Below are positions 5,153-12,461 of a DNA stretch of 12,461 bases, in pieces (the first letter of the stretch is position 1; every line of letters begins with the position of its first letter). The stretch comes from Bacteroidales bacterium (GTDB taxonomy: Bacteria; Bacteroidota; Bacteroidia; Bacteroidales; JAADGE01), in assembly GCA_029934265.1 (NCBI GenBank), contig JAOZMN010000053.1:1-12461 (forward strand), given 5' to 3'. The position numbers and the translations under genes are program-made. The notes beneath the pieces were generated by a model that was given only the letters and a program-made list of their open reading frames with translations, did no database searches and was not told the DNA's origin.

Positions 5153-8100
5153 TTACACCCATTTCACTTTATGAAAATCTTGTCGGTGCGGCAGATTTTT
5201 GTTTTTTGCAAAAATACGAAAAGCATAATCAAAAGCACCCGGTTTTGAAGGTAAAATTACTATTGAAAAATATGCTTTGCCGTTTTCTTGTTTTACAAAT
5301 TTAAGAGCTTCGATATTTAATATTTTCTGCTCTCCTTGTTTGTTGGTTTCTGTTGTGATAATTTCAGCACCGACATCATCGGCTTTTAAATTTTTAATAT
5401 CCAAAATAAGTTCTCCGTAATATTTTTCACCCGGAATAACAGGGTCTTTTACCGGTTCGGAAATTGTTAAATTTACAACTTCTATCTTATCCCACTCAAC
5501 GCTTACTTTCTTTTTCCAACCGGCAATTTCTCTTGCAAGAGAATAATTATCGGCTTCAAGTTTGGCGGAACGCTTACTTAATTTTGAATAAAATCGTTCT
5601 TGATAATCATTAATCATACGTTTTGTGGTAAATTCAGGAGCGATTTCGACAATACATTTTTTTATATTGCTTATCCATTCTATCGGCAAATTATCCTGAT
5701 TTCTTTTGTAATATAAAGGTATAATTTCGTTCTCGAAAGTTCGATAAATCATTTCCGCATCAAGGTCGTTTTGCATTTGCTGATTTTCGTAAGTTCTTTT
5801 TTCAGGTAAAGCCCAACCTGCATCTTTTTTGTAACCCTCTACCCACCAACCGTCTAACACGCTGAAATTCATAGCTCCGTTCATTACGGCTTTCATTCCG
5901 CTTGTGCCGGAAGCTTCAAGCGGACGAGTTGGTGTATTAAGCCAAATATCAACACCTTGCACAAGTTCTTTGGCAAGTGCCATATTGTAATTTTCCAAAA
6001 AAATTATTTTTCCGATAAATTCTTCTCGTTTGGAAATTTCAGTTATTTTTTTGATAATTGCCTGACCACCTTTGTCGTGCGGGTGTGCTTTGCCGGCAAA
6101 AATAAATTGTACCGGCATTTCCGGATTATTGACAATTTTACTTAGTCTTTCTAAATCGCTGAATAACAAATCACCTCTTTTGTAGGTTGCAAAACGTCTT
6201 GCAAAACCTATGGTTAAGGCGTTTTCGGAAAGTGTGGATTTAATTTTAAGTACGGTTCTCGGACTTTCATTTCGTCGTACCCGTACACTTTCTATTCTTT
6301 TTTTTATAAATTTAATAAGTTTTTGTTTGTCTTTCTGCTTGGTTTTCCATATTTTTTTGTCCGGGATACTGTAAATTTTATTGAAATCCGGCTCATTATT
6401 TTTATTCATTAAAAGTTTTTGCCACAATTTAGATGTCCATGTAGAATAATGTATTCCGTTTGTAACATAGCCTATATGAAGCTCTTCCGGAAAATATCCT
6501 TCCCAAAGATTATTGAAAATTCTGTTTCTACTCACTTCTCCGTGAAGTTTACTTACGCCGTTTATTTCTTGCGAAAAATTAGTAGCAAGTACACTCATTG
6601 AAAATAAATCGTGCGGGTCGTCGGAACGTTGCTTCCCAAGATTAAGAAATTCCTTACGACCAATATTGAGTCGTTTGGGAATATGTCCCATATATGCCAT
6701 TATCAGTTCACCGGGGAAAGCATCGTGTCCTGCGGGAACAGGCGTGTGAGTAGTAAAAAGTGATGATGCTCTTATTATTTCTTGTGCTTCGGCAAATGTG
6801 AACTTTCCTGTTGTCGTTAAATTACTCATTCTTTCGATACTGATAAAAGCGGCATGACCTTCGTTACAATGATATACATCTTTTTTTATTCCGAGTTTGT
6901 TTAAGGCTCTGATACCGCCGACTCCAAGTAAAATTTCTTGTTTCAAGCGATGTTCATTATCGCCGCCGTAAAGCCGGTGTGTTATTTTTCTGTCGTCCTC
7001 TCTGTTGTTTTCTCGGTCAGTATCAAGCAAGTACAAATTAATTCTTCCTACGGCAACTTTCCATATTTGAATATGTACAATTCTACCGGGATATGCTATT
7101 TCTACTGTAATTGCATTTCCGGTTTCGTCTTTGATGAGTTCTGCCGGCAATTCATTAAAAATTTGATTTTCATAAATTGCATTTTGCTCTCCGTTTCCTG
7201 TAATATGCTGTGTAAAATATCCTTGACGATAAAATAAACCGACTGCCGACATATTGAAACAAGAGTCGCTTGCTTGTTTCAGATAATCTCCGGCAAGAAC
7301 TCCAAGTCCGCCGGAATAAATTTTAAGAATATTTGCAAGTCCGTATTCCATACTGAAATATGCAATTTCCGGTAAGCTTTCATTATAACTTTCCGACATA
7401 TATTTTTTAAAATCGGAATATACTTTATTATATAAATTGAGAAATTTTTTGTCGTTTTCCAATTTGGAAAATTTTTCGTAACTTGTTTTTTTCAAAATTG
7501 CAATCGGGTCATTGCATTTCAAATTTTTACCGGCTATATATCCGAAAAGTTCACCGGCATTATAATTCCAAGCCCACCAAATATTTTTTGAAATTTCATC
7601 AAGTCCTTTTAAATTAGCAGGATATTGAGGTTTTACGCTTAGGCTTCGCCATATTGGTTTGTTACTTTTATAACTTTTTACTTCTTTGAATTTATTTTTG
7701 GGTATCAAAGCGGCAGTATCTTTTATTCCTTCCACTTTTTTGAAACCGGTCTTGATAATTTCTTCATAAACAGGTATAATTTTTTTAGTATCAATATTTT
7801 TAACAATATCTCTTGCTGTATCTTTCATTTCGGATATTTCTTTTTCCGTTCTTTTTACACATTCAGCAAAAGTATTATTAACAGCGTTATCAATATCCTT
7901 ATTTTCGGATATCTTAATACATTTTTTATTTGTAAGTTTTTGCTCTTCGATTCTATTTGCAAAACCTGACAAATTCGACATTATAACCGGGTTTCCGGCA
8001 GCCATTGCTTCTACCGCAACATATCCCCATTCGCCGTGATAGGAGGTGAAAACAGCATTGTCAAAACCATATAAAATATCGTTGTAATCTATATTATATA

Positions 8101-9334
8101 TGCCGTCATTTCCGTCCAAAAAAACCGGAGAATATATAATTTTCACCTTATCGTCCGGATTATTTTCAAAACCATTTTCTTTTATGGTATTAAGTAAGGG
8201 GTCAAACTCTTGTTCGTGAATAACATGAGTCGTTATTTTTTCTTGTAATTCAATTCCTGTATTTTCGGAAATTTTATTATATAAATCTTCTCTCTTACCG
8301 TAAATATTTGTCGGAGTAAGAATAAACAATATAATATCTTTATTGATATTTTTATTGTTTCTCATCTTTACGGCACTCGAAATCAGCATTTTTATACTGT
8401 CATTATGTGTACTGTATTTTCCGCAAGTGTATATAAGTTTTGTATCTTTTTTTACAGGTGTATTTGTTAAATTTTGTACAACTTCTATAAGTTTTTTTCT
8501 TGAAGTTTCTCTTTTATTCTGATAGTCGGTTCCTGTTAAAATCCGGTCGGCAGGAAAACTGTCAGGTATTATAAAATCAGCTTTTTTATCGAGAAAAACG
8601 GATATTTGTTCTTTCATAAAATTGCTTGATGTTACAACAATATCGGCGGTAGCGGCGGTTATTTTTTCCAATGATTGTTTGGAAACTATCCCGTAATTTC
8701 TTACAATTTCGTTAGTATCCGTATTTTTAATATTTTTCAGTTCAAACAGTCCGTTTTGTATCAATGTTTTTCCGACTATTGTAGAATTTACGGTAAATAT
8801 TGTTGCAATTTTAGGCATATAATAATTCAGATACAATAATCCTGTTGCTGTATTTCTGTCGTGAAAATTTGCAACAATCTTGGCATCATTTACAAGGTTG
8901 GATTTACAAAAACTTTCTATTAATTTTCCGGAGGCGTATCCGAATAATGCTTTTTCGATATAACTCCACTGTCCGGAAAGTGAATCCAAATTATATTTTT
9001 CCCACAGACTTTTAAAAATTTCATCTTTTTTATTGATAAGATTCGAAAAATCGACAAGTAAAACAAGAGGTTTTCCTTTGATGTTCCAACGTCCGGCTCT
9101 TACTCTTATTCCGTCTTTTTCTGCTTTTTGTATTTGGTCGGCACAAAGATTTTTATCTTCCGCAAATTCCGGATTTTCAAGTTCGTTTCCGAGTTTGTCC
9201 GGACTGATTAAAATATACTTATCGCCGTATATTTTTTGCATTTCACCGGCTTTTATCAAAAGCGCTTTATGTATTCCGTTTATTTTATTGCAAACTTCTC
9301 GGTTTATCTCAAATATATAATCTAAATTAATCAT
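5153..9334 (-). CDS. Alpha-glucan phosphorylase (GT35) fused to an N-terminal glycogen-synthase-like (GT3) domain
   Basis: This 1393-residue cytoplasmic protein should release glucose 1-phosphate from glycogen or maltodextrin. Residues about 1-530 resemble GT3 glycogen synthase ('EVCNKINGI' at 13-21, 'NFHDRNTATGLLYL' at 156-169, 'SYHGEWGYVAVEAMAAGNPV' at 431-450, 'SNLSGFA' at 453-459). About 570-650 is the DUF3417-like start of short phosphorylases ('NIWWAWNYNAGELF'). About 655-1250 is the phosphorylase core: 'SGGLGVLAGD' (674-683), 'CNEGHAAF' (823-830), 'THTPVPAGHD' (862-871), 'RRFATYKR' (1046-1053, phosphate-binding region) and 'EASGTSGMK' with PLP lysine K1148. About 1260-1393 is a beta-rich C-terminal domain. 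The phosphorylase half looks fully active. The GT3 half lacks several expected active-site residues (see findings). Such fusions are, from memory, usual in Bacteroidota. It is transcribed towards map. Confidence 0.9.
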   Translation of the reverse strand: MINLDYIFEINREVCNKINGIHKALLIKAGEMQKIYGDKYILISPDKLGNELENPEFAEDKNLCADQIQKAEKDGIRVRAGRWNIKGKPLVLLVDFSNLINKKDEIFKSLWEKYNLDSLSGQWSYIEKALFGYASGKLIESFCKSNLVNDAKIVANFHDRNTATGLLYLNYYMPKIATIFTVNSTIVGKTLIQNGLFELKNIKNTDTNEIVRNYGIVSKQSLEKITAATADIVVTSSNFMKEQISVFLDKKADFIIPDSFPADRILTGTDYQNKRETSRKKLIEVVQNLTNTPVKKDTKLIYTCGKYSTHNDSIKMLISSAVKMRNNKNINKDIILFILTPTNIYGKREDLYNKISENTGIELQEKITTHVIHEQEFDPLLNTIKENGFENNPDDKVKIIYSPVFLDGNDGIYNIDYNDILYGFDNAVFTSYHGEWGYVAVEAMAAGNPVIMSNLSGFANRIEEQKLTNKKCIKISENKDIDNAVNNTFAECVKRTEKEISEMKDTARDIVKNIDTKKIIPVYEEIIKTGFKKVEGIKDTAALIPKNKFKEVKSYKSNKPIWRSLSVKPQYPANLKGLDEISKNIWWAWNYNAGELFGYIAGKNLKCNDPIAILKKTSYEKFSKLENDKKFLNLYNKVYSDFKKYMSESYNESLPEIAYFSMEYGLANILKIYSGGLGVLAGDYLKQASDSCFNMSAVGLFYRQGYFTQHITGNGEQNAIYENQIFNELPAELIKDETGNAITVEIAYPGRIVHIQIWKVAVGRINLYLLDTDRENNREDDRKITHRLYGGDNEHRLKQEILLGVGGIRALNKLGIKKDVYHCNEGHAAFISIERMSNLTTTGKFTFAEAQEIIRASSLFTTHTPVPAGHDAFPGELIMAYMGHIPKRLNIGRKEFLNLGKQRSDDPHDLFSMSVLATNFSQEINGVSKLHGEVSRNRIFNNLWEGYFPEELHIGYVTNGIHYSTWTSKLWQKLLMNKNNEPDFNKIYSIPDKKIWKTKQKDKQKLIKFIKKRIESVRVRRNESPRTVLKIKSTLSENALTIGFARRFATYKRGDLLFSDLERLSKIVNNPEMPVQFIFAGKAHPHDKGGQAIIKKITEISKREEFIGKIIFLENYNMALAKELVQGVDIWLNTPTRPLEASGTSGMKAVMNGAMNFSVLDGWWVEGYKKDAGWALPEKRTYENQQMQNDLDAEMIYRTFENEIIPLYYKRNQDNLPIEWISNIKKCIVEIAPEFTTKRMINDYQERFYSKLSKRSAKLEADNYSLAREIAGWKKKVSVEWDKIEVVNLTISEPVKDPVIPGEKYYGELILDIKNLKADDVGAEIITTETNKQGEQKILNIEALKFVKQENGKAYFSIVILPSKPGAFDYAFRIFAKNKNLPHRQDFHKVKWV

Positions 9335-9512
9335 TTTTTTTAGTTTTATTTTTCAGACTTCTGTCTGTTTTGATAGTTCGTATTGTTATGTAAATGCTTG
9401 TTGTTAATTTCAATGGGCGTACGCTTTTATTACAGGTTGTTTATCACGTATTTACAAAAACAAACAATGTCTATTTTTTCAGCCTTAATTTTTAAAATGT
9501 GAAAATAAATAA
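9335..9512. other. Spacer with a small hairpin upstream of the phosphorylase gene
   Basis: The 178 bases between the two - strand genes contain CAGAC-TTCT-GTCTG (9354-9367), a perfect 5-bp stem with a 4-base loop, followed by TTTT on the + strand. On the - strand it lies 20 bases before the phosphorylase start, in the probable 5' leader. No TTTG/TAnnTTTG promoter pair at proper spacing, no heptamer array and no further gene was found. Confidence 0.4.
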
Positions 9513-10655
9513 CTAAAATTTAATAATAGTATAAGGTGCTTGATTATGCTCTCTTTTAAATTGAGTTTCTTCATTGGTGATAAAATTTCGCCCTTTAACT
9601 CTGTCGTCGTCATTAATTACAAATATTGTTTTTTTATCAATTATTGTAATTCCCTCTGCTTTGTGGGCTAAAAGTAATGGTTTACCATTGCTTTTTCTTA
9701 CTAATTCGGGAGGTTTATTGTTTTTTAAATTATCTAATGACAGTACCCAAATATAAGCTCCCAAGCCTTCATCGTTTTCTTGAATTTCGTAGGAGGTAAG
9801 CATTAATATTTGTTTGTTGTAAGGGTCATATTCTATCCCTGCTAAACCAAGAGGGCGTTTAATAGACAAGGTATCCTCCGGAGTAAATTTATAAATAAGT
9901 TTAAATTTTTCATCAAGTACAAGTCTGTCTTCTTCGAATCTGTAATTTGTTTCAATTAAAATATTTGTATATTTAAAATTAATGTATGATTTTCCTATTG
10001 CTCTTATTCCAAAAACAAGTTTTTTATCAGGTAAAGCCATTAGACCTTCAATACTGTAATATGGCATTCCGTCCGGAAAATTTTTATTTTTTAATACCTC
10101 CGAAAAACGTTTACGTAATTGAACAGAACTTCTTACTCCGAAGTTTGAAGAGGATTGAACTAAATTAATATCGGAAGGCTTGTCTTCATACCAATACATT
10201 AAATTGTTATAAGTATCAAATGCATTATTTTTTTTTACTCTGTCAAAAGCCGTTATTGCAAAAACTAATTTGCTGTCCGGTGCAATGCTCATGTCTTCAA
10301 TTTTTTTAGACTCAATAAATTCCGGCGATAAATTATAATTAATATTACTTTGTTTCAACGGCAATGAATATGGAATTGTAAATACAGAAGATTTATTATA
10401 TATCGGTTTATCACTTGCTATTATAAAACTGTTGGAGTTTTTCAAAAAAACAACAGCAGAGGCTTCGCAATTAACGGTATCACCGGCTTCATTTGTTAAT
10501 CCGTAAGGAAAAACATTAATATTTCCTTGCCCGATTATTTTTGCTTTAATTTCATTATTTTCTATTTTGTTTTTAACACAACTTGAATATTTAAATAATA
10601 CAAGTAATCCTGTTACGACTATAAAATAAATAAGTAAGTTCTTATATTTTTTCAT
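9513..10655 (-). CDS. Membrane-anchored beta-propeller-like protein (DUF3616 / phytase-like), unknown function
   Basis: 380 residues. An N-terminal hydrophobic segment (about 7-21, after MKKYKN) ends in 'KYSSC' (C26). This is only a poor lipobox because Y stands where L/V/I is usual, so a signal anchor or atypical lipoprotein are both possible. The rest should be outside the cytoplasmic membrane. A blade-like motif recurs about five times: 'CEASAVVF' (63-70), 'IEDMSIAPDSKLVFAIT' (119-134), 'IEGLMALPDKKLVFGIR' (202-218), 'LAGIEYDPYNKQILMLT' (271-287) and 'AEGITIIDKKTIFVINDDD' (333-351). The 'EG(I/L)..pd.kl' and final 'V-I-N-D-D-D' pattern resembles DUF3616 and phytase-like propellers. I see no certain catalytic site. 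The ATG overlaps the 3' end of the ATPase gene by 14 bases, so translation is probably coupled and the two products likely act together. Confidence 0.7.
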   Translation of the reverse strand: MKKYKNLLIYFIVVTGLLVLFKYSSCVKNKIENNEIKAKIIGQGNINVFPYGLTNEAGDTVNCEASAVVFLKNSNSFIIASDKPIYNKSSVFTIPYSLPLKQSNINYNLSPEFIESKKIEDMSIAPDSKLVFAITAFDRVKKNNAFDTYNNLMYWYEDKPSDINLVQSSSNFGVRSSVQLRKRFSEVLKNKNFPDGMPYYSIEGLMALPDKKLVFGIRAIGKSYINFKYTNILIETNYRFEEDRLVLDEKFKLIYKFTPEDTLSIKRPLGLAGIEYDPYNKQILMLTSYEIQENDEGLGAYIWVLSLDNLKNNKPPELVRKSNGKPLLLAHKAEGITIIDKKTIFVINDDDRVKGRNFITNEETQFKREHNQAPYTIIKF

Positions 10656-12399
10656 TTTTCTTATTAGCTATTTTATTGGTACTCTTTTTATAAAGTTCTT
10701 CTACTTTTATTTTTAATAATTGATATTGATTATTTGGTATTTTTCCCTTTATTTTATCTAAATAATCTTGTAATTGTAAATATTCCTTATAATCTATTAT
10801 TTTATCTTCCACAAAATGTTCTATAAGAACAAAAAAATCATTTATTATATGACTTTTATCTGACATTCTGTTATTTACCAAATTAAAAAAATATGTAGCT
10901 TCCATATAATTTACTTTCTTTTTTGCTACCAATTCGTTTATTCTTTTTCTTAATTTTTTTATTTGAATTTCAGCTTCCGAATACGAAATTTTATTACTTT
11001 TATAATTTTCAAATATAGTATTAACATCAGCTATTGCCAAGTAAATATGTTTTTTTCTGCTGTTATAAATAAATAAACCTATAATACCGGAAACGGTTAA
11101 AAATAAAAGACCTCCAAAAAATTCACTAAAAAGCCCGGTTGAAAGTAATAAATTTAATATTCTTGCAAAAAAATTTGTATCTTCCAACTTTCCATTATTG
11201 TTTATTGTGTAAAATATATTGGCAAGATGCTCTCTTTTTAATTCCAGCTCGGGGTCAAGTTCATTTACTTGGGCAATATAATTACTCACAAAGGCATTAA
11301 ATTCTTCCGGGTTTCGTTTTTTTTTAATGCTACTCCATTGACCAACTGTATAATTTTTTCCGTATTTATTTTCTGTAATTTTATTGGCTTTAATAAAAAA
11401 ATACAAAAGCTTATGCAAATGTTGTTTTTCTGTGTTTTCGTTAAACAAAGGGTCTTTTTTTCTTTTTTTCTTTATCTTTGTTATTAAATACATATAAAAT
11501 TCAGTAACATCGGGAAACATAAAAAATTTTAATTTACCAAGCCTTCTTCCAAGTTCTTCAATGATATTTATTACATTACTTTTTACGGTTGAAGTTACGG
11601 ATATTAAAATAAAATTATCAGGAATCTCAATTTGGTTATTTTTTTTCTTTTTCCTTATATTATCAAAATAATAACCTTCAATAATATTTGAATTTTTGGG
11701 ATTATCCATATATCCCCACACGTCAGCTCCGAATAAAGTTGCCGGATAAATTTTATCTATATCATCAATAATCATCACATAATTATGTAAGCTGTCTTCC
11801 CAAGCTTTTTCCCAAAAATTTAATAATTTCCCTTTTTGAAATATTCCGTTACGATATTCACCAATATATTCTTTATGATAATCTGTTCCACGCTCCGGTA
11901 CACAAGTTAATTTCAGTACATTTTTTTCCTTATCTGCCGTTATTACTTTGGTAACTCTATCGACAAGTGTAGATTTGCCGGAACCGTTTACTCCTGATAC
12001 CATTACAAACTGATTTCTGTAAAAAAGCTCTACTGCTCCGGCAAATTTTAAATAATGCTGAGTCGGAGGAAACGGTTTACTTATAATTTTCATTACAAAA
12101 GTATCGTTACAAGAGGTTTGCAAATTTGTGTCTTTTTGAATTGTATTATAAATACTATCTAAATATGCAGGTTTATCTTGAAGATAAAATATTGTACTGT
12201 CTGTTAAAAGAGAGATAGAGTCTGTGACTTGTGATTTGTCTTTATGATAAAACAAATTACTATTTTCTATTAATGAATCTACCTGAAGCCAAACTATATC
12301 CGTTTCATCTTCAAAACCAATTTGCGATAATTTATCTATTCCCCAAATCGTTATTATAGTCGATATAATTATTATAGAGATGGTATATGTTTTTTTCAT
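10642..12399 (-). CDS. Membrane-anchored P-loop ATPase with McrB-like AAA+ features, unknown function
   Basis: I choose the ATG at 12397-12399 (585 residues). An in-frame TTG four codons upstream would add four residues, but ATG gives a typical MKK-plus-hydrophobic start. Domains: hydrophobic helix 5-19; polar region 25-115 with a Ser/Thr/Asp-rich stretch; ATPase domain about 116-300; helical region 305-410; hydrophobic stretch 413-445; helical tail to 585. ATPase motifs: Walker A 'GVNGSGKS' (136-143), 'EYIGEYRNGIF' (177-187), Walker B 'YVMIIDDID' (207-215), 'LFGADVWGYMDN' (222-233), sensor-1-like 'FILISVTST' (263-271) and an Arg pair in 'GRRLGKLKFFMF' (284-295). The order and wording recall McrB-type AAA+ proteins. 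The 'DD' instead of 'DE' in Walker B also fits KAP/STAND ATPases. No nuclease is encoded alongside. The propeller gene follows with a 14-base overlap. Confidence 0.72.
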   Translation of the reverse strand: MKKTYTISIIIISTIITIWGIDKLSQIGFEDETDIVWLQVDSLIENSNLFYHKDKSQVTDSISLLTDSTIFYLQDKPAYLDSIYNTIQKDTNLQTSCNDTFVMKIISKPFPPTQHYLKFAGAVELFYRNQFVMVSGVNGSGKSTLVDRVTKVITADKEKNVLKLTCVPERGTDYHKEYIGEYRNGIFQKGKLLNFWEKAWEDSLHNYVMIIDDIDKIYPATLFGADVWGYMDNPKNSNIIEGYYFDNIRKKKKNNQIEIPDNFILISVTSTVKSNVINIIEELGRRLGKLKFFMFPDVTEFYMYLITKIKKKRKKDPLFNENTEKQHLHKLLYFFIKANKITENKYGKNYTVGQWSSIKKKRNPEEFNAFVSNYIAQVNELDPELELKREHLANIFYTINNNGKLEDTNFFARILNLLLSTGLFSEFFGGLLFLTVSGIIGLFIYNSRKKHIYLAIADVNTIFENYKSNKISYSEAEIQIKKLRKRINELVAKKKVNYMEATYFFNLVNNRMSDKSHIINDFFVLIEHFVEDKIIDYKEYLQLQDYLDKIKGKIPNNQYQLLKIKVEELYKKSTNKIANKKNEKI

Positions 12400-12408
12400 T
12401 TTGTTTAA

Positions 12409-12441
12409 CAAAATTAATTAATGATATATTATTTCCTTAAA
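12409..12441 (-). promoter_or_regulatory. Weak candidate promoter for the ATPase-propeller unit
   Basis: On the - strand TAATTTTG (12416-12409) matches the -7 box TAnnTTTG. TTTA (12441-12438) is a one-mismatch -33 box 21 bases upstream. It would leave only a few bases of leader before the ATG at 12399. An in-frame stop (12420-12418) rules out a longer protein. Chance matches are likely in this AT-rich DNA. Confidence 0.25.
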
Positions 12442-12461
12442 TCCGAAAGTTAATTTTTATT

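Noticed and set aside
9513..10655. Calling the propeller protein a phytase or a definite lipoprotein
   Set aside because: The similarity is to a loose propeller motif without a visible catalytic site, and the sequence before C26 (KYSS) is a poor lipobox.
10642..12399. Complete McrBC restriction system
   Set aside because: There is no McrC nuclease gene or DNA-binding domain beside the ATPase, and the protein is membrane-anchored; only the ATPase core resembles McrB.
12400..12411. TTG start four codons upstream for the ATPase gene
   Set aside because: An ATG directly follows, giving a standard MKK N-terminus; the TTG also overlaps the candidate -7 box.

Overview
The window is AT-rich and looks like a piece of a Bacteroidota chromosome. 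The strongest signs are a fused lpxC-fabZ gene, the gene order lpxD / lpxC-fabZ / lpxA, and a very long alpha-glucan phosphorylase with a glycogen-synthase-like N-terminal half. The lack of clear Shine-Dalgarno sequences and a TAnnTTTG-type promoter box before lpxD agree with this. I cannot name a genus.

Left part, + strand (1-5011): the 3' end of a probable HD-domain hydrolase, then lpxD, lpxC-fabZ and lpxA (early lipid A synthesis plus the fatty-acid dehydratase FabZ), then a type I methionine aminopeptidase (map). All catalytic residues checked in these enzymes are present. The four genes are separated by unusually wide spacers of 126-262 bases.

These spacers carry the most striking non-coding signal. 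Degenerate arrays of 7-base units (AAATCAT, CAATCAA, AATTTAT and similar) occur in all three spacers and again just after map, where the array is inverted. Two of the arrays sit in longer inverted copies of one element (3210-3269 and 5012-5086) that flank lpxA-map and contain a GAAA-loop hairpin. Further short hairpins lie before and after lpxC-fabZ, and two alternative hairpins, one with a T-tract, lie after lpxD.

Middle, - strand (5153-9334): one 1393-residue protein converging on map across a strong hairpin. Its C-terminal GT35 phosphorylase half is intact (PLP lysine K1148). Its N-terminal GT3 glycogen-synthase-like half departs from the family at nearly every active-site motif I could align, so it may be a non-catalytic or repurposed domain.

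Right part, - strand (9513-12399): a two-gene unit overlapping by 14 bases. The first gene encodes a membrane-anchored P-loop ATPase with McrB-like AAA+ features and a helical C-terminal tail. The second encodes a membrane-anchored beta-propeller-like protein resembling DUF3616 / phytase-like domains. I do not recognise this pair as a described system. It is the best candidate here for something new, and the predicted topology of the ATPase is puzzling.
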